Of a stretch of 16,911 nt of DNA, positions 1 through 6,834 are shown one piece after another (position 1 is the stretch's first letter; each line of letters begins with the position of its first letter). This stretch comes from Bacillota bacterium (GTDB taxonomy: Bacteria > Bacillota > Clostridia > Tissierellales > Peptoniphilaceae), in assembly GCA_023393815.1 (NCBI GenBank), contig JAEXBU010000008.1, forward strand, positions 1 to 16,911, written 5' to 3'. The translations under genes and the position numbers were made by a program. A model generated the notes under the pieces. That model searched no databases and had not been told where the DNA came from. It saw only the letters and a list, made by a program, of their open reading frames with translations.

Positions 1-2
1 TC

Positions 3-1529
3 ACCAAAGTCGAAATCATCAAAGACCCGACCAAGATGAGCTACACCGAAGGCGACAAACCGAACCACGACGGAATCAAAGTCAAACTGACCGACAAAAA
101 CGGAAACACCGTCGAAATCGGCAAAGATCAACTGCAAGAATACGGCGTGACCGTCACCCCGACGGAAGCCACCAGCTTGACCGTAAAAGATCACAACGGC
201 CATCCCTTTACAGCCAGCGTGACCGGAAAAGACGGACAACCCGTTACAGGCGACGGCAAAGCCAACATCACCGTAGTAGAAAAACAACAACCGGCGAAAC
301 CGACCATTGAAAATCCTACTGCAAAGAATGAAAAGGGCAAGGATTCCACTACGGTTACTGGTACCACGACGCCCCATACGGAAGTCGTCGTAACGGACAA
401 AGACGGTAAAGAAATCGGCAGAGGTACCTCCGGCGACGACGGAACCTTTACCATTGAAACGAACCCGAAACAAGACGCGGGCACGGAAGTAACCATTACG
501 CCCGACGGCGGCGTGCCGGCAAAGGCAACGGTTACGGAAGATGCTCCGGATCAATCGGCAACTCCGACGGTGAACCGTCCGACGGAAGGCGACACGACCG
601 TTACCGGCCGAGGCGTTCCGGATGCCGTGATTGTCGTAACGGATAAAGACGGCAAGGTCATCGGTGAAACGACCGTCGGCAAAGATGGAAATTGGACCGT
701 AGACGTTCCGAAGGACAGACCCTTGAAACCGGGCGAAACCATTACCGTAACGCAAACGGAAAAAGACAAGGCTCCCGCAACGACGCAAACGACCGTCAAA
801 GGGAAAGACAACGGCGGACACTGGTTCATTAACTTGACCCCGGTAACGTCGGAAGATGCAAAACGCGACACGGGTATTCACAAACTGTATATTTACGGTT
901 ACGAAGATGATACCTTTAAACCGGAAGGCAACATGACCCGCGCCGAAGCGGCCGCTATGCTCGCCCGTCTGCAAGGTTTGGATCTTTCCAACACCGAAAG
1001 ACCCGGATTTATCGACGTACGCAGCGGCTGGTACAATGCAAGCATTAACGCAGTGGTAAGCGCCGGTTATATGAAGGGCTACCCCGACGGCACCTTCCGT
1101 CCCGACGGCAAGATCACCCGTGCCGAATTTGCACAAATGATCAAGGCCATCGACAAGGCCAACACGGGCGCCGCACCCTTCGCCGACGTGAAGGGACACT
1201 GGGCTGAAGTCGCCATCGACCAAGCCTACGCAAACGGACGCATCGCCGGTTATCCCGACGGAACGTTCCGTCCGAACAACCACATCACCCGTGCCGAAGC
1301 GGTTACGGTCTTCAACAAGCTCTACGATCGCAGCGTGAATGAAATCGGCCTCGCCGACGTTCGCGAAAATCTCGTAGAATTTAAAGACGTATCTCGCGGC
1401 CACTGGGCATACAATGAAATTGTCGAATCCTCCAACACCCACGAATTCTACCGCACCGAAAAAGGCAAGGTAGCGGAAACTTGGACACGGGTTCTTCAAA
1501 CATGGAAAGCCGCTTTAGCTAATCGCTAA
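3..1529 (+). CDS. SLH-domain surface protein with Ig-like repeats (5' end outside window)
   Basis: The frame is open from the first complete codon of the window, so this is the C-terminal part of a longer protein; the ATG at 36 is internal (TKVEIIKDPTK is read in frame before it). The order is: a domain of 'KVKLTDKNGNTVEI' type (to about 280); two bacterial Ig-like modules (about 295-530 and 555-800), each with a V-V-T-D-K-D-G-K core and a T-V-T-G start; then S-layer homology units at about 869-975, 1006-1150 and 1180-1330 with the GYPDGTFRPDG and ITRAE signatures, and a degenerate fourth unit (FKDVSRGHWAYNEI) at about 1378-1470. SLH domains hold proteins to the secondary cell-wall polymer, so this is probably an exported, wall-anchored adhesin or S-layer-associated protein; the signal peptide would lie upstream. 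Composition is rich in T, D, K and G, as in extracellular proteins. Ligand unknown. A terminator follows directly. Confidence 0.9.
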   Translation, partial: TKVEIIKDPTKMSYTEGDKPNHDGIKVKLTDKNGNTVEIGKDQLQEYGVTVTPTEATSLTVKDHNGHPFTASVTGKDGQPVTGDGKANITVVEKQQPAKPTIENPTAKNEKGKDSTTVTGTTTPHTEVVVTDKDGKEIGRGTSGDDGTFTIETNPKQDAGTEVTITPDGGVPAKATVTEDAPDQSATPTVNRPTEGDTTVTGRGVPDAVIVVTDKDGKVIGETTVGKDGNWTVDVPKDRPLKPGETITVTQTEKDKAPATTQTTVKGKDNGGHWFINLTPVTSEDAKRDTGIHKLYIYGYEDDTFKPEGNMTRAEAAAMLARLQGLDLSNTERPGFIDVRSGWYNASINAVVSAGYMKGYPDGTFRPDGKITRAEFAQMIKAIDKANTGAAPFADVKGHWAEVAIDQAYANGRIAGYPDGTFRPNNHITRAEAVTVFNKLYDRSVNEIGLADVRENLVEFKDVSRGHWAYNEIVESSNTHEFYRTEKGKVAETWTRVLQTWKAALANR

Positions 1530-1539
1530 GGGCAAAACA

Positions 1540-1574
1540 AAAAAAGGAATCGAGCAAAGCTCGGTTCCTTTTTT
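1540..1574 (+). terminator. Intrinsic terminator of the SLH/Ig protein gene
   Basis: Inverted repeat with arms GGAATCGAGC (1547-1556 region) and GCTCGGTTCC around an AAA loop, flanked by an A-run and a T6 run, 11 bases after the stop codon. One T-G wobble interrupts the stem. Confidence 0.9.
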
Positions 1575-1918
1575 GATGGAAAAAATAAAAGACGAAAGGA
1601 TGTAGGGTCTTGCACTGGAAAGTGGGCTTTTAGGGCGCAAGGAGCGCTTTTAAGGCCGCGTAGAAGAGAAAAGGAGTATGGGTATGCCTGCGTAAGTTTT
1701 TTCCCTAGAGGCGCTTTAAAATAAGGGCATAGAAATGTTTTCAAAGGCCGAAAGGGGACGGGTATTGCCGCAGAGGACGATATTTTTCGAAGGGAAAGGG
1801 AAATTTTTACGATTTTTTTAAAAAAAGTTTTTCGCCGAGAAGCAAGTATTTTCAATGCATTCAGCGTTTTTCTACGCACACTTTAGCAACTAAAAGTGAA
1901 ATTTCTGACAAAAAACCC
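1575..1918. other. Non-coding stretch upstream of the acyl-CoA dehydrogenase promoter
   Basis: I see no supportable gene in these 340 bases. The only long frame (minus strand, 1879-1526) runs into the terminator, has no ribosome site and is made of Lys/Arg/Phe/Ser-rich filler. A T7A7 tract at 1813-1826 lies about 95 bp upstream of the -35 box and could bend DNA or act as an UP-like element; that role is inference. Confidence 0.5.
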
Positions 1919-1946
1919 TTAACATTGTTAAAAATAAGTTTATAAT
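1919..1946 (+). promoter_or_regulatory. Promoter of the acyl-CoA dehydrogenase-etfBA operon, with overlapping dyad
   Basis: A -35 box TTAACA (1919-1924) and a perfect -10 box TATAAT (1941-1946) are separated by 16 bp. The -35 box forms the left arm of a perfect inverted repeat, TTAACA-T-TGTTAA (1919-1931), which could be an operator. A second dyad, GTGTCC-GA-GGACAC (1958-1971), begins about five bases after the predicted start point. The leader before the ATG is close to 95 nt. Confidence 0.75.
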
Positions 1947-1957
1947 AGAGGTAAGCG

Positions 1958-2036
1958 GTGTCCGAGGACACGTTTCAAACGAAAAATCACGCACTGCCTA
2001 TGTACGATGTTCTTGTACAAATCTTGTCGAAACAAG
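1958..2036 (+). promoter_or_regulatory. Leader region with three inverted repeats, last one beside the ribosome site
   Basis: Within the predicted untranslated leader are GTGTCC-GA-GGACAC (1958-1971), TGTAC with GTACA nine bases apart (2001-2019), and CTTGT-CGAA-ACAAG (2023-2036). The last hairpin directly overlaps the start of the AAGGGGG ribosome site (2035-2040). They could be protein operators or RNA hairpins. I do not recognise a known riboswitch class. Confidence 0.4.
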
Positions 2037-2048
2037 GGGGATTTGAAT

Positions 2049-3194
2049 ATGGATTTTATTATGGACAAACAACATCTACTGTTGCGCCAACTCTATCGGG
2101 AGTTTGCCGAGACGGAAGTAGAACCTGTCGCCGCGGAAATTGACGAAACCGGCGAGCCGCCCATGGAAAACATTAAGAAGATGGCCAAGGCCGGATTCTT
2201 CGGCGTTCCGTTCCCGAAGGAATACGGCGGCCAAGGTGGCGATTACTTAGCTTACGCGATGTTGGTGGAAGAACTTTCCAAGAAGTGCGCTACCACGGGC
2301 GTTATTGTATCGGCTCACACGTCGCTTTGCTGCGCACCGATTTTTGAAAATGGTACGGAAGAGCAAAAGAAAAAATACTTACCGGATCTGTTAAGCGGCA
2401 AGAAGATCGGCGCATTCGGTTTGACCGAACCCAACGCCGGTACGGACGCTTCGGGTCAACAAACCGTGGCCGTCTTGGACGGAGACGAATGGGTCTTAAA
2501 CGGCACGAAGATCTTTATTACGAACTCGGGTTTTGCCGATGTATTTATCATTATTGCGATTACGGACAGAACGGCCAAGGGCAACCACGGCATTTCCGCC
2601 TTTATCGTAGACCGCGACGCACCGGGCTTCCGCGTCGGCGAAGCGGAAAACAAGATGGGGATTCGCGCATCGTCCACTTGTGAATTGATTATGGAAGATT
2701 GCCGCATTCCCAAGGAAAATCTCTTAGGCAAAGAAGGCAAGGGTTTCGCTCTGGCGATGAAGACTTTGGACGGTGGCCGCGTAGGTATCGCAGCGCAAGC
2801 AGCCGGTATCGCACAAGGGGCCATCGACGAAGCGGTGCAATACACGAAGGAAAGAAAGCAATTCGGCCGCAGAATTTCGCAATTCCAAAACACGCAATTT
2901 ACCCTGGCCAATATGCAAACCAAGGCCGATGCGGCCAGACTGCTCGTTTACCGCGCAGCCGATGCAAAGCAAAACCACCTGCCCTACGGTCACTATGCCG
3001 CCATGGCCAAGCTGTTTGCAGCGGAAACGGCTTCGGAAGTTACGAACAAGGCCGTTCAACTCCTCGGCGGTTACGGATACATTAAAGACTACCCGGTTGA
3101 ACGTATGATGCGCGATGCGAAGATCACGGAAATTTACGAAGGGACTTCGGAAGTTATGCGTATGGTTATTTCCGGCTGGATGGGTGTTAAATAA
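2049..3194 (+). CDS. bcd: Acyl-CoA dehydrogenase, probably butyryl-CoA dehydrogenase
   Basis: FAD-dependent enzyme interconverting a short-chain acyl-CoA and its 2-enoyl-CoA; with EtfAB it is the crotonyl-CoA-to-butyryl-CoA step of butyrate-forming anaerobes. From the ATG at 2049 it has 381 residues, the normal length for the family. Both family signatures are present: FGLTEPNAGTDA in the N-terminal half, and near the C-terminus GGYGYIKDYPVERMMRDAKI followed by IYEGTSE, whose Glu364 is the expected catalytic base. The start at 2049 is preferred over the in-frame ATG at 2007: an AAGGGGG ribosome site ends 8-9 bases before it and the N-terminus MDFIMDKQHLLLRQLYREF aligns with the family. It is first in an operon with etfB (15-base gap) and etfA. 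Exact chain-length preference cannot be read; glutaryl- or isovaleryl-type activity is possible but the linked etfBA favours Bcd. Confidence 0.93.
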   Translation: MDFIMDKQHLLLRQLYREFAETEVEPVAAEIDETGEPPMENIKKMAKAGFFGVPFPKEYGGQGGDYLAYAMLVEELSKKCATTGVIVSAHTSLCCAPIFENGTEEQKKKYLPDLLSGKKIGAFGLTEPNAGTDASGQQTVAVLDGDEWVLNGTKIFITNSGFADVFIIIAITDRTAKGNHGISAFIVDRDAPGFRVGEAENKMGIRASSTCELIMEDCRIPKENLLGKEGKGFALAMKTLDGGRVGIAAQAAGIAQGAIDEAVQYTKERKQFGRRISQFQNTQFTLANMQTKADAARLLVYRAADAKQNHLPYGHYAAMAKLFAAETASEVTNKAVQLLGGYGYIKDYPVERMMRDAKITEIYEGTSEVMRMVISGWMGVK

Positions 3195-3209
3195 CAGGAG
3201 GCGTTTATC

Positions 3210-4007
3210 ATGAAAATTATTGTCTGTGCAAAACAGGTACCGGATACGACGGAAGTCCGCTTGGATCCGAAGACGAATACATTGATCAGAGAAGGCGTGC
3301 CCAGTATTATTAATCCCGACGACAAGGCCGCCATTGAAATGGCTCTGCGCATAAAAGACGAAAATCCGGATACGAAGGTAACCGTCCTTTCCATGGGACC
3401 GCCGCAAGCGGAAGATGCTTTAAGAGAAGCTTTGGCCATGGGTGCCGATGAAGCCATTCTCTTAACCGACCGCGCTTTCGGCGGCGCCGACACGTGGGCT
3501 ACGAGCCAAACCATCGCCGCCGGTTTAAAGACCGTAGGCGACTACGACCTGATCCTGGCCGGCCGCCAAGCTATCGACGGCGACACGGCGCAAGTAGGTC
3601 CGCAAATCGCTGAACACTTAGGTCTTCCCCAAGTTTCCTACGCCGAAGACTTAAAGGTTATCGACGAAAACACGCTTCACGTCAAACGGCAATTCGAAGA
3701 TCGCTACCATTTAATCGAAGTCAAGACACCCTGTGTCATTACCGCCTTGGCCGAGCTCGCAGAACCCCGTTACATGACCGTACACGGCGTTTACGAAGCT
3801 TACGAAAAAGACGTTACCGTTTGGCACTTAGACGATGTCAAAGACAATGTGGATTTAGCCAACTTAGGTTTGAAGGGCTCCCCGACAAAGGTTAAGAAAT
3901 CCGAAGCCAAACAAGGCAAGGGCGCCGGTGTCGTGCTTAAAGACCTGTCGGCCGACGAGGCTGCACGCGCCATCGTCTCCAAGTTGGAAGAAAAGTATTT
4001 GATTTAA
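3210..4007 (+). CDS. etfB: Electron transfer flavoprotein beta subunit
   Basis: Small subunit of the heterodimeric cytoplasmic Etf that exchanges electrons with acyl-CoA dehydrogenase; in anaerobes EtfB often carries the bifurcating FAD that splits electrons from NADH between crotonyl-CoA and ferredoxin. The 265 residues match the family length. Recognisable are the N-terminus MKIIVCAKQVPDTTEV, the SIINPDDKAAIEMALRIKDE segment, GADEAILLTDRAFGGADT, and the nucleotide-binding stretch LAGRQAIDGDTAQVGPQIAE. An AGGAGG ribosome site lies 8 bases before the ATG. It sits between the dehydrogenase and etfA, the usual bcd-etfB-etfA order. Whether this Etf truly bifurcates cannot be decided from inspection alone. 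Confidence 0.95.
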   Translation: MKIIVCAKQVPDTTEVRLDPKTNTLIREGVPSIINPDDKAAIEMALRIKDENPDTKVTVLSMGPPQAEDALREALAMGADEAILLTDRAFGGADTWATSQTIAAGLKTVGDYDLILAGRQAIDGDTAQVGPQIAEHLGLPQVSYAEDLKVIDENTLHVKRQFEDRYHLIEVKTPCVITALAELAEPRYMTVHGVYEAYEKDVTVWHLDDVKDNVDLANLGLKGSPTKVKKSEAKQGKGAGVVLKDLSADEAARAIVSKLEEKYLI

Positions 4008-4035
4008 CATTGGCCAAACAAGGAGCGTGAAAGAA

Positions 4036-5046
4036 ATGAGTAAAAATGTATTTGTCATCGCCGAACAGCGCGATGGAGAACTGCAAAAAGTATCGACGGA
4101 ACTTTTGGGCAAGGCCAGAGAATTGGCAGACGACTTGGGCCAAGAAGTATACGCTGTCTTAGTAGGCGAAAATATCAAAGATAAAGCGGACATTTTGATT
4201 CATCACGGAGCCGACAAGGTCATCGTCGTGGATCATCCTCTGTTAAAAGAATATGTCACCGAACCCTATGCCAAGGCTATTTACGCAATCGTCAAGAAAT
4301 ACGAACCGGAAATCGTCCTCTACGGCGCATCGTCCATCGGACGCGACTTGGCTCCCCGCTTGGCCGCTCGGATTCACACCGGGCTTACGGCCGACTGTAC
4401 GGGTCTTGAAATCGACGAAGAAACCAAGCTTTTGCGCATGACGCGTCCCGCATTCGGCGGCAACTTAATGGCGACCATCGTTTGTGAAGACTTCCGTCCG
4501 CAAATGGCTACCGTTCGCCCCGGCGTTATGACCCCCCTCTCCAATGATGCCGACAGAAAAGGCGAAGTCATTGTGGAAGATGTCGGTTTAACGGATGCCG
4601 ACATGAACGTAAAGATCTTGGAAGTGGCAAAAGACGACAAGAAGAAATTGGATATTACCGAAGCCAACGTCCTCGTATCCGGCGGCCGCGGCATCGGCGG
4701 ACCGGAAGGATTCGACTTGTTGCAAGAACTGGCCGACGTTATGGAAGGGGAAGTGTCCACTTCTCGTGCAACCGTCGACGCAGGCTGGATCGAAAAAGAC
4801 CGTCAAGTCGGTCAAACGGGTAAGACCGTTCGCCCGGACATTTATTTCGCTATCGGTATTTCCGGCGCCATCCAACACTTGGCCGGTATGGAAGAATCGG
4901 GCCTTATTATCGCCATCAACAAAAACGACGGCGCACCGATCTTCGACGTGGCCGATTTAGGTATCGTCGGCGACTTGAACAAGGTATTGCCGAAGTTAAT
5001 CGAAGAATACAAAAAAGCAAAAGCCGCAAAGGAAGCCATCAACTAA
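4036..5046 (+). CDS. etfA: Electron transfer flavoprotein alpha subunit
   Basis: Large Etf subunit with the C-terminal FAD domain that shuttles electrons to or from the acyl-CoA dehydrogenase. The ATG at 4036 gives 336 residues starting MSKNVFVIAEQRDGELQKVS, typical for EtfA, and stands 10 bases after AAGGAG. A GTG at 4027 is in frame but only one base from that ribosome site, so it is rejected. The C-terminal third has the FAD-site landmarks GGRGIGGPEGFDLL, SRATVDAGW, and the family signature IYFAIGISGAIQHLAGMEES followed by AIN. It ends the operon; a strong hairpin terminator begins 11 bases after the stop. Confidence 0.95.
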   Translation: MSKNVFVIAEQRDGELQKVSTELLGKARELADDLGQEVYAVLVGENIKDKADILIHHGADKVIVVDHPLLKEYVTEPYAKAIYAIVKKYEPEIVLYGASSIGRDLAPRLAARIHTGLTADCTGLEIDEETKLLRMTRPAFGGNLMATIVCEDFRPQMATVRPGVMTPLSNDADRKGEVIVEDVGLTDADMNVKILEVAKDDKKKLDITEANVLVSGGRGIGGPEGFDLLQELADVMEGEVSTSRATVDAGWIEKDRQVGQTGKTVRPDIYFAIGISGAIQHLAGMEESGLIIAINKNDGAPIFDVADLGIVGDLNKVLPKLIEEYKKAKAAKEAIN

Positions 5047-5057
5047 TCCATCGGCGC

Positions 5058-5090
5058 AAAAGTCCTTACCTTCGGGTGGGGACTTTTTTT
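5058..5090 (+). terminator. Intrinsic terminator of the bcd-etfBA operon
   Basis: A 13-bp stem (AAAAGTCCTTACC against GGTGGGGACTTTT, with two T-G wobbles) around a stable TTCG tetraloop, ending in a run of seven T (5084-5090). Confidence 0.93.
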
Positions 5091-5363
5091 ATTGGAGAGA
5101 AGGGCCCGAAAAAACAGCCGGAAAGGTTCCGGAAGAAGGGCGTAAAAGCCTTTTTCAGAGGTTTTCAGAAAAGGTAGACAAATAAGTGCGTAGGATGTAG
5201 TCAAAAGCCTCTATCGCCCTCTCATGGGGTGAGAGAGGTTATGTAGGCGGTACGAGAGACGGTTTTTGAGCGAGGTGGCCTGCAGGGAAGAAAGATCCTG
5301 AAGAAAAGAAGGGGTGCGGGTCGTAATGAAAAAGAAAAGGCGCAGAGAGAAGGTAAAATCTCC
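5091..5363. other. Non-coding stretch between etfA and the tRNA promoter
   Basis: No gene is supportable here. One moderate hairpin, CTCTCA-TGGGG-TGAGAG around 5219-5235, is enclosed by CGCC and GGCG about 25 bases apart, so a small structured RNA cannot be ruled out, but there is no adjacent clear promoter or terminator for one. Confidence 0.4.
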
Positions 5364-5392
5364 TTGCCTTTTCTGTAAAGTCTTGGTATACT
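5364..5392 (+). promoter_or_regulatory. Promoter of the tRNA-Val gene
   Basis: TTGCCT (5364-5369), a 17-bp spacer and TATACT (5387-5392). The predicted start point near 5399 is about 14 bases before the mature tRNA 5' end at 5413, so the gene has its own transcription unit. Confidence 0.75.
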
Positions 5393-5412
5393 AGCTAGTG
5401 TTCAGTGGGTTC

Positions 5413-5488
5413 GGAGAGTTAGCTCAGTTGGTAGAGCACTACGTTGACATCGTAGGGGTCGCTGGTTCAAGTCCAGTACTGTCCACCA
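5413..5488 (+). tRNA. tRNA-Val (anticodon GAC) with one acceptor-stem mismatch
   Basis: A complete 76-nt cloverleaf with encoded CCA. D stem GCTC/GAGC, anticodon stem CTACG/CGTAG closing loop TTGACAT with anticodon GAC at 5446-5448, a 5-nt variable loop, and T arm GCTGG-TTCAAGT-CCAGT (a G-T pair at 49:65). GAC reads the valine codons GUC and GUU. The acceptor stem GGAGAGT/ACTGTCC pairs at six of seven positions; position 4 (G, 5416) faces position 69 (G, 5481), a G-G mismatch. A C at 5481 would restore a perfect stem. It has its own promoter and terminator and is not part of a tRNA cluster here. It may be functional or be a slightly damaged copy. Confidence 0.92.
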
Positions 5489-5497
5489 TGGTTGATG

Positions 5498-5543
5498 ACG
5501 GCTGATTGCTTCTAGCGTTGCAATTCAGCCGTTTTTCTTTTCT
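5498..5543 (+). terminator. Intrinsic terminator after the tRNA-Val gene
   Basis: Stem ACGGCTGA-TTGC (5498-5509) against GCAA-T-TCAGCCGT (5520-5532), with one bulged T and a 10-nt loop, followed by TTTTTCTTTTCT. It lies 10 bases after the tRNA CCA end. Confidence 0.85.
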
Positions 5544-5548
5544 ATTTT

Positions 5549-5578
5549 CCGTCTCATTCCGTCTGATTGCTGCTCATT
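5549..5578. repeat. Three contiguous 10-bp tandem repeats next to the tRNA
   Basis: CCGTCTCATT (5549-5558), CCGTCTGATT (5559-5568) and GCTGCTCATT (5569-5578) follow one another without a gap. The first two differ at one base; the third matches the first at seven of ten. A related ACGGCTGATT occurs in the tRNA terminator (5498-5507). A period of one helical turn suggests protein-binding sites, possibly integrase arm-type sites; that is inference. Confidence 0.5.
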
Positions 5579-5635
5579 AGGGAGGATTTCCCCGCCTATT
5601 TGGTCCCGACTTTCGACAGTTTTTCTTTGACGATG

Positions 5636-5660
5636 CGCATCCTTTCGGGTGCGTTTTTTT
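5636..5660 (+). terminator. Orphan intrinsic terminator
   Basis: CGCATCC-TTTC-GGGTGCG (5636-5653) followed by seven T. It is well formed, but no plus-strand gene precedes it after the tRNA terminator, so it either backs up that terminator, ends a short unrecognised RNA, or is left over from lost DNA. Confidence 0.75.
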
Positions 5661-5856
5661 GTGCGCGGAAAAGAAGGGGGAAAATTGTGGAACAGGAAGG
5701 GAATGAACGAGAGGGACGGAAGAAAAGGAAATCAAATCGCCATGGAATACATATAGAACAAAAAATTAGGGTATAAGACAAAAGGCAGTTGTCTCCTATG
5801 GAGACGCAGAGTTAAAAGGCGAAGAAGCAACGCATGGAAAGTAGGAGGAGGAAATT
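5661..5856. other. Upstream region of the 3-hydroxyacyl-CoA dehydrogenase gene
   Basis: It holds a possible -10 box TATAAG (5772-5777) without a convincing -35, then a perfect inverted repeat GTCTCC-TAT-GGAGAC (5791-5805). The position relative to the -10 is similar to that of the GTGTCC/GGACAC dyad at the bcd promoter. No gene is seen: short open frames on both strands here lack ribosome sites. Confidence 0.4.
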
Positions 5857-6822
5857 ATGGAATTTAAAAAAGTAGTGCTCTTAGGCGGCGGCGTCTTGGG
5901 GGCGCAAATTGCCCTTATGAGCGCCTACACCGGACACGACACCACCATTTGGCTTCGGAGCGAAGGCTCCATCGGCCGGACGGAGCCGAAGATTGCGCGC
6001 TATTCGAAGAGGATGTTGGACGATCTGAGAGAAGCCAAGGAGCTGATTGGAAATCCTATGGGCGCCTATCTTTATCCGAAGGGGCTGATTGCCGATTGGA
6101 GCGCCATGACGGAAGAGGACATCGACCGATTGATCGCCGAAGGGGAAAGGAATCTGAAGGGTAATCTGCGTCTTGAACTGGACATGGGCAAGGCGTTGAA
6201 GGATGCGGATATTGCCATCGAAGCCATGGCGGAAAATACCGAGGCGAAGAACGACTTCTATGAAAAGGCGCGGGAGCACTTCGATGAAAAGACCATTCTC
6301 TGCACCAATTCATCCACCTTCCTTCCCTCGACTTTTGCTGCGGTTACGGGGCGGCCGGAAAAATATATGTCTTTGCACTTTGCCAATGAAATTTGGAAAC
6401 ACAATATGGCGGAATGTATGGGGCACGAAGGAACCGATCCCGCCGTCTACGACGCCGTAGTTCGCTTTGCCGAAGAGATCAACATGGTACCTATAAAGAT
6501 CCACAGGGAACAGCCCGGCTATGTATTAAATTCTCTCCTAGTTCCCCTGTTGGAGGCGGCGCAAGGTTTGTGGGCGAACGGCGTGGCCGATCCCGAAACC
6601 GTGGATTTGTCCTGGCGAATGGGCACCGGCGCTCCCGTGGGTCCTTTCCAAATGATGGACGTGGTAGGTCTTGAAACTGTCTACAACATCGTTCGCACGA
6701 AAAAAGATGCCGAAGATCCGGATGCCGTCACCTACAAGATTGCCGCCCTTTTGAAGGAAAAGGTAGAAAAAGGCGAAGTCGGCGTCAACGCCGGCAAGGG
6801 TTTCTACACCTACGATAAATAA
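5857..6822 (+). CDS. 3-hydroxyacyl-CoA dehydrogenase (NAD-dependent)
   Basis: Oxidises or forms 3-hydroxyacyl-CoA (3-hydroxybutyryl-CoA to acetoacetyl-CoA in the butyrate pathway). The 321 residues begin with a Rossmann fold, VVLLGGGVLGAQIA. By spacing to the family's catalytic Ser-His-Glu-Asn set I assign Ser153 (TNSSTF), His174 (LHFAN), Glu186 (MAEC) and Asn225 (YVLNSL); all are present at the expected intervals. The C-terminal helical domain has GAPVGPFQMMDVVGL and ends VNAGKGFYTYDK, the usual dehydrogenase end. It is longer than the classic Hbd of about 282 residues and has HFANEIWKHN rather than HFFNP, so it belongs to a distinct subfamily, which I associate with lactobacilli and other Firmicutes from memory. 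An AGGAGGAGG ribosome site lies 5 bases before the ATG. It is monocistronic, closed by a terminator, and separated from bcd-etfBA by the tRNA region. Confidence 0.9.
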   Translation: MEFKKVVLLGGGVLGAQIALMSAYTGHDTTIWLRSEGSIGRTEPKIARYSKRMLDDLREAKELIGNPMGAYLYPKGLIADWSAMTEEDIDRLIAEGERNLKGNLRLELDMGKALKDADIAIEAMAENTEAKNDFYEKAREHFDEKTILCTNSSTFLPSTFAAVTGRPEKYMSLHFANEIWKHNMAECMGHEGTDPAVYDAVVRFAEEINMVPIKIHREQPGYVLNSLLVPLLEAAQGLWANGVADPETVDLSWRMGTGAPVGPFQMMDVVGLETVYNIVRTKKDAEDPDAVTYKIAALLKEKVEKGEVGVNAGKGFYTYDK

Positions 6823-6834
6823 TATAGGAAAAGC

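Noticed and set aside
1..1529. DNA repeats in the surface-protein gene as a possible phase-variation tract
   Set aside because: The repeated pieces are diverged Ig-like modules with no exact long or short tandem tract that would slip.
1526..1879. 117-residue open frame on the minus strand
   Set aside because: It ends in the terminator of the SLH gene, has no ribosome site and has low-complexity Lys/Arg/Phe/Ser content without any family resemblance.
2007..2048. Upstream ATG that would extend the acyl-CoA dehydrogenase by 14 residues
   Set aside because: No ribosome site before it; AAGGGGG stands before the ATG at 2049 and the family N-terminus starts there.
4027..4035. In-frame GTG as etfA start
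   Set aside because: Only one base after AAGGAG, too close; the ATG at 4036 has good spacing.
5219..5235. Hairpin as a riboswitch or small RNA
   Set aside because: No known class fits, no clear promoter or terminator belongs to it, and a 6-bp stem is expected by chance in such a stretch.
5567..5781. Overlapping open frames on both strands (69 and 61 residues) between the tRNA and the dehydrogenase gene
   Set aside because: No ribosome sites, they cross a terminator hairpin, and composition is not protein-like; only the last residues of the minus frame resemble an integrase tail.
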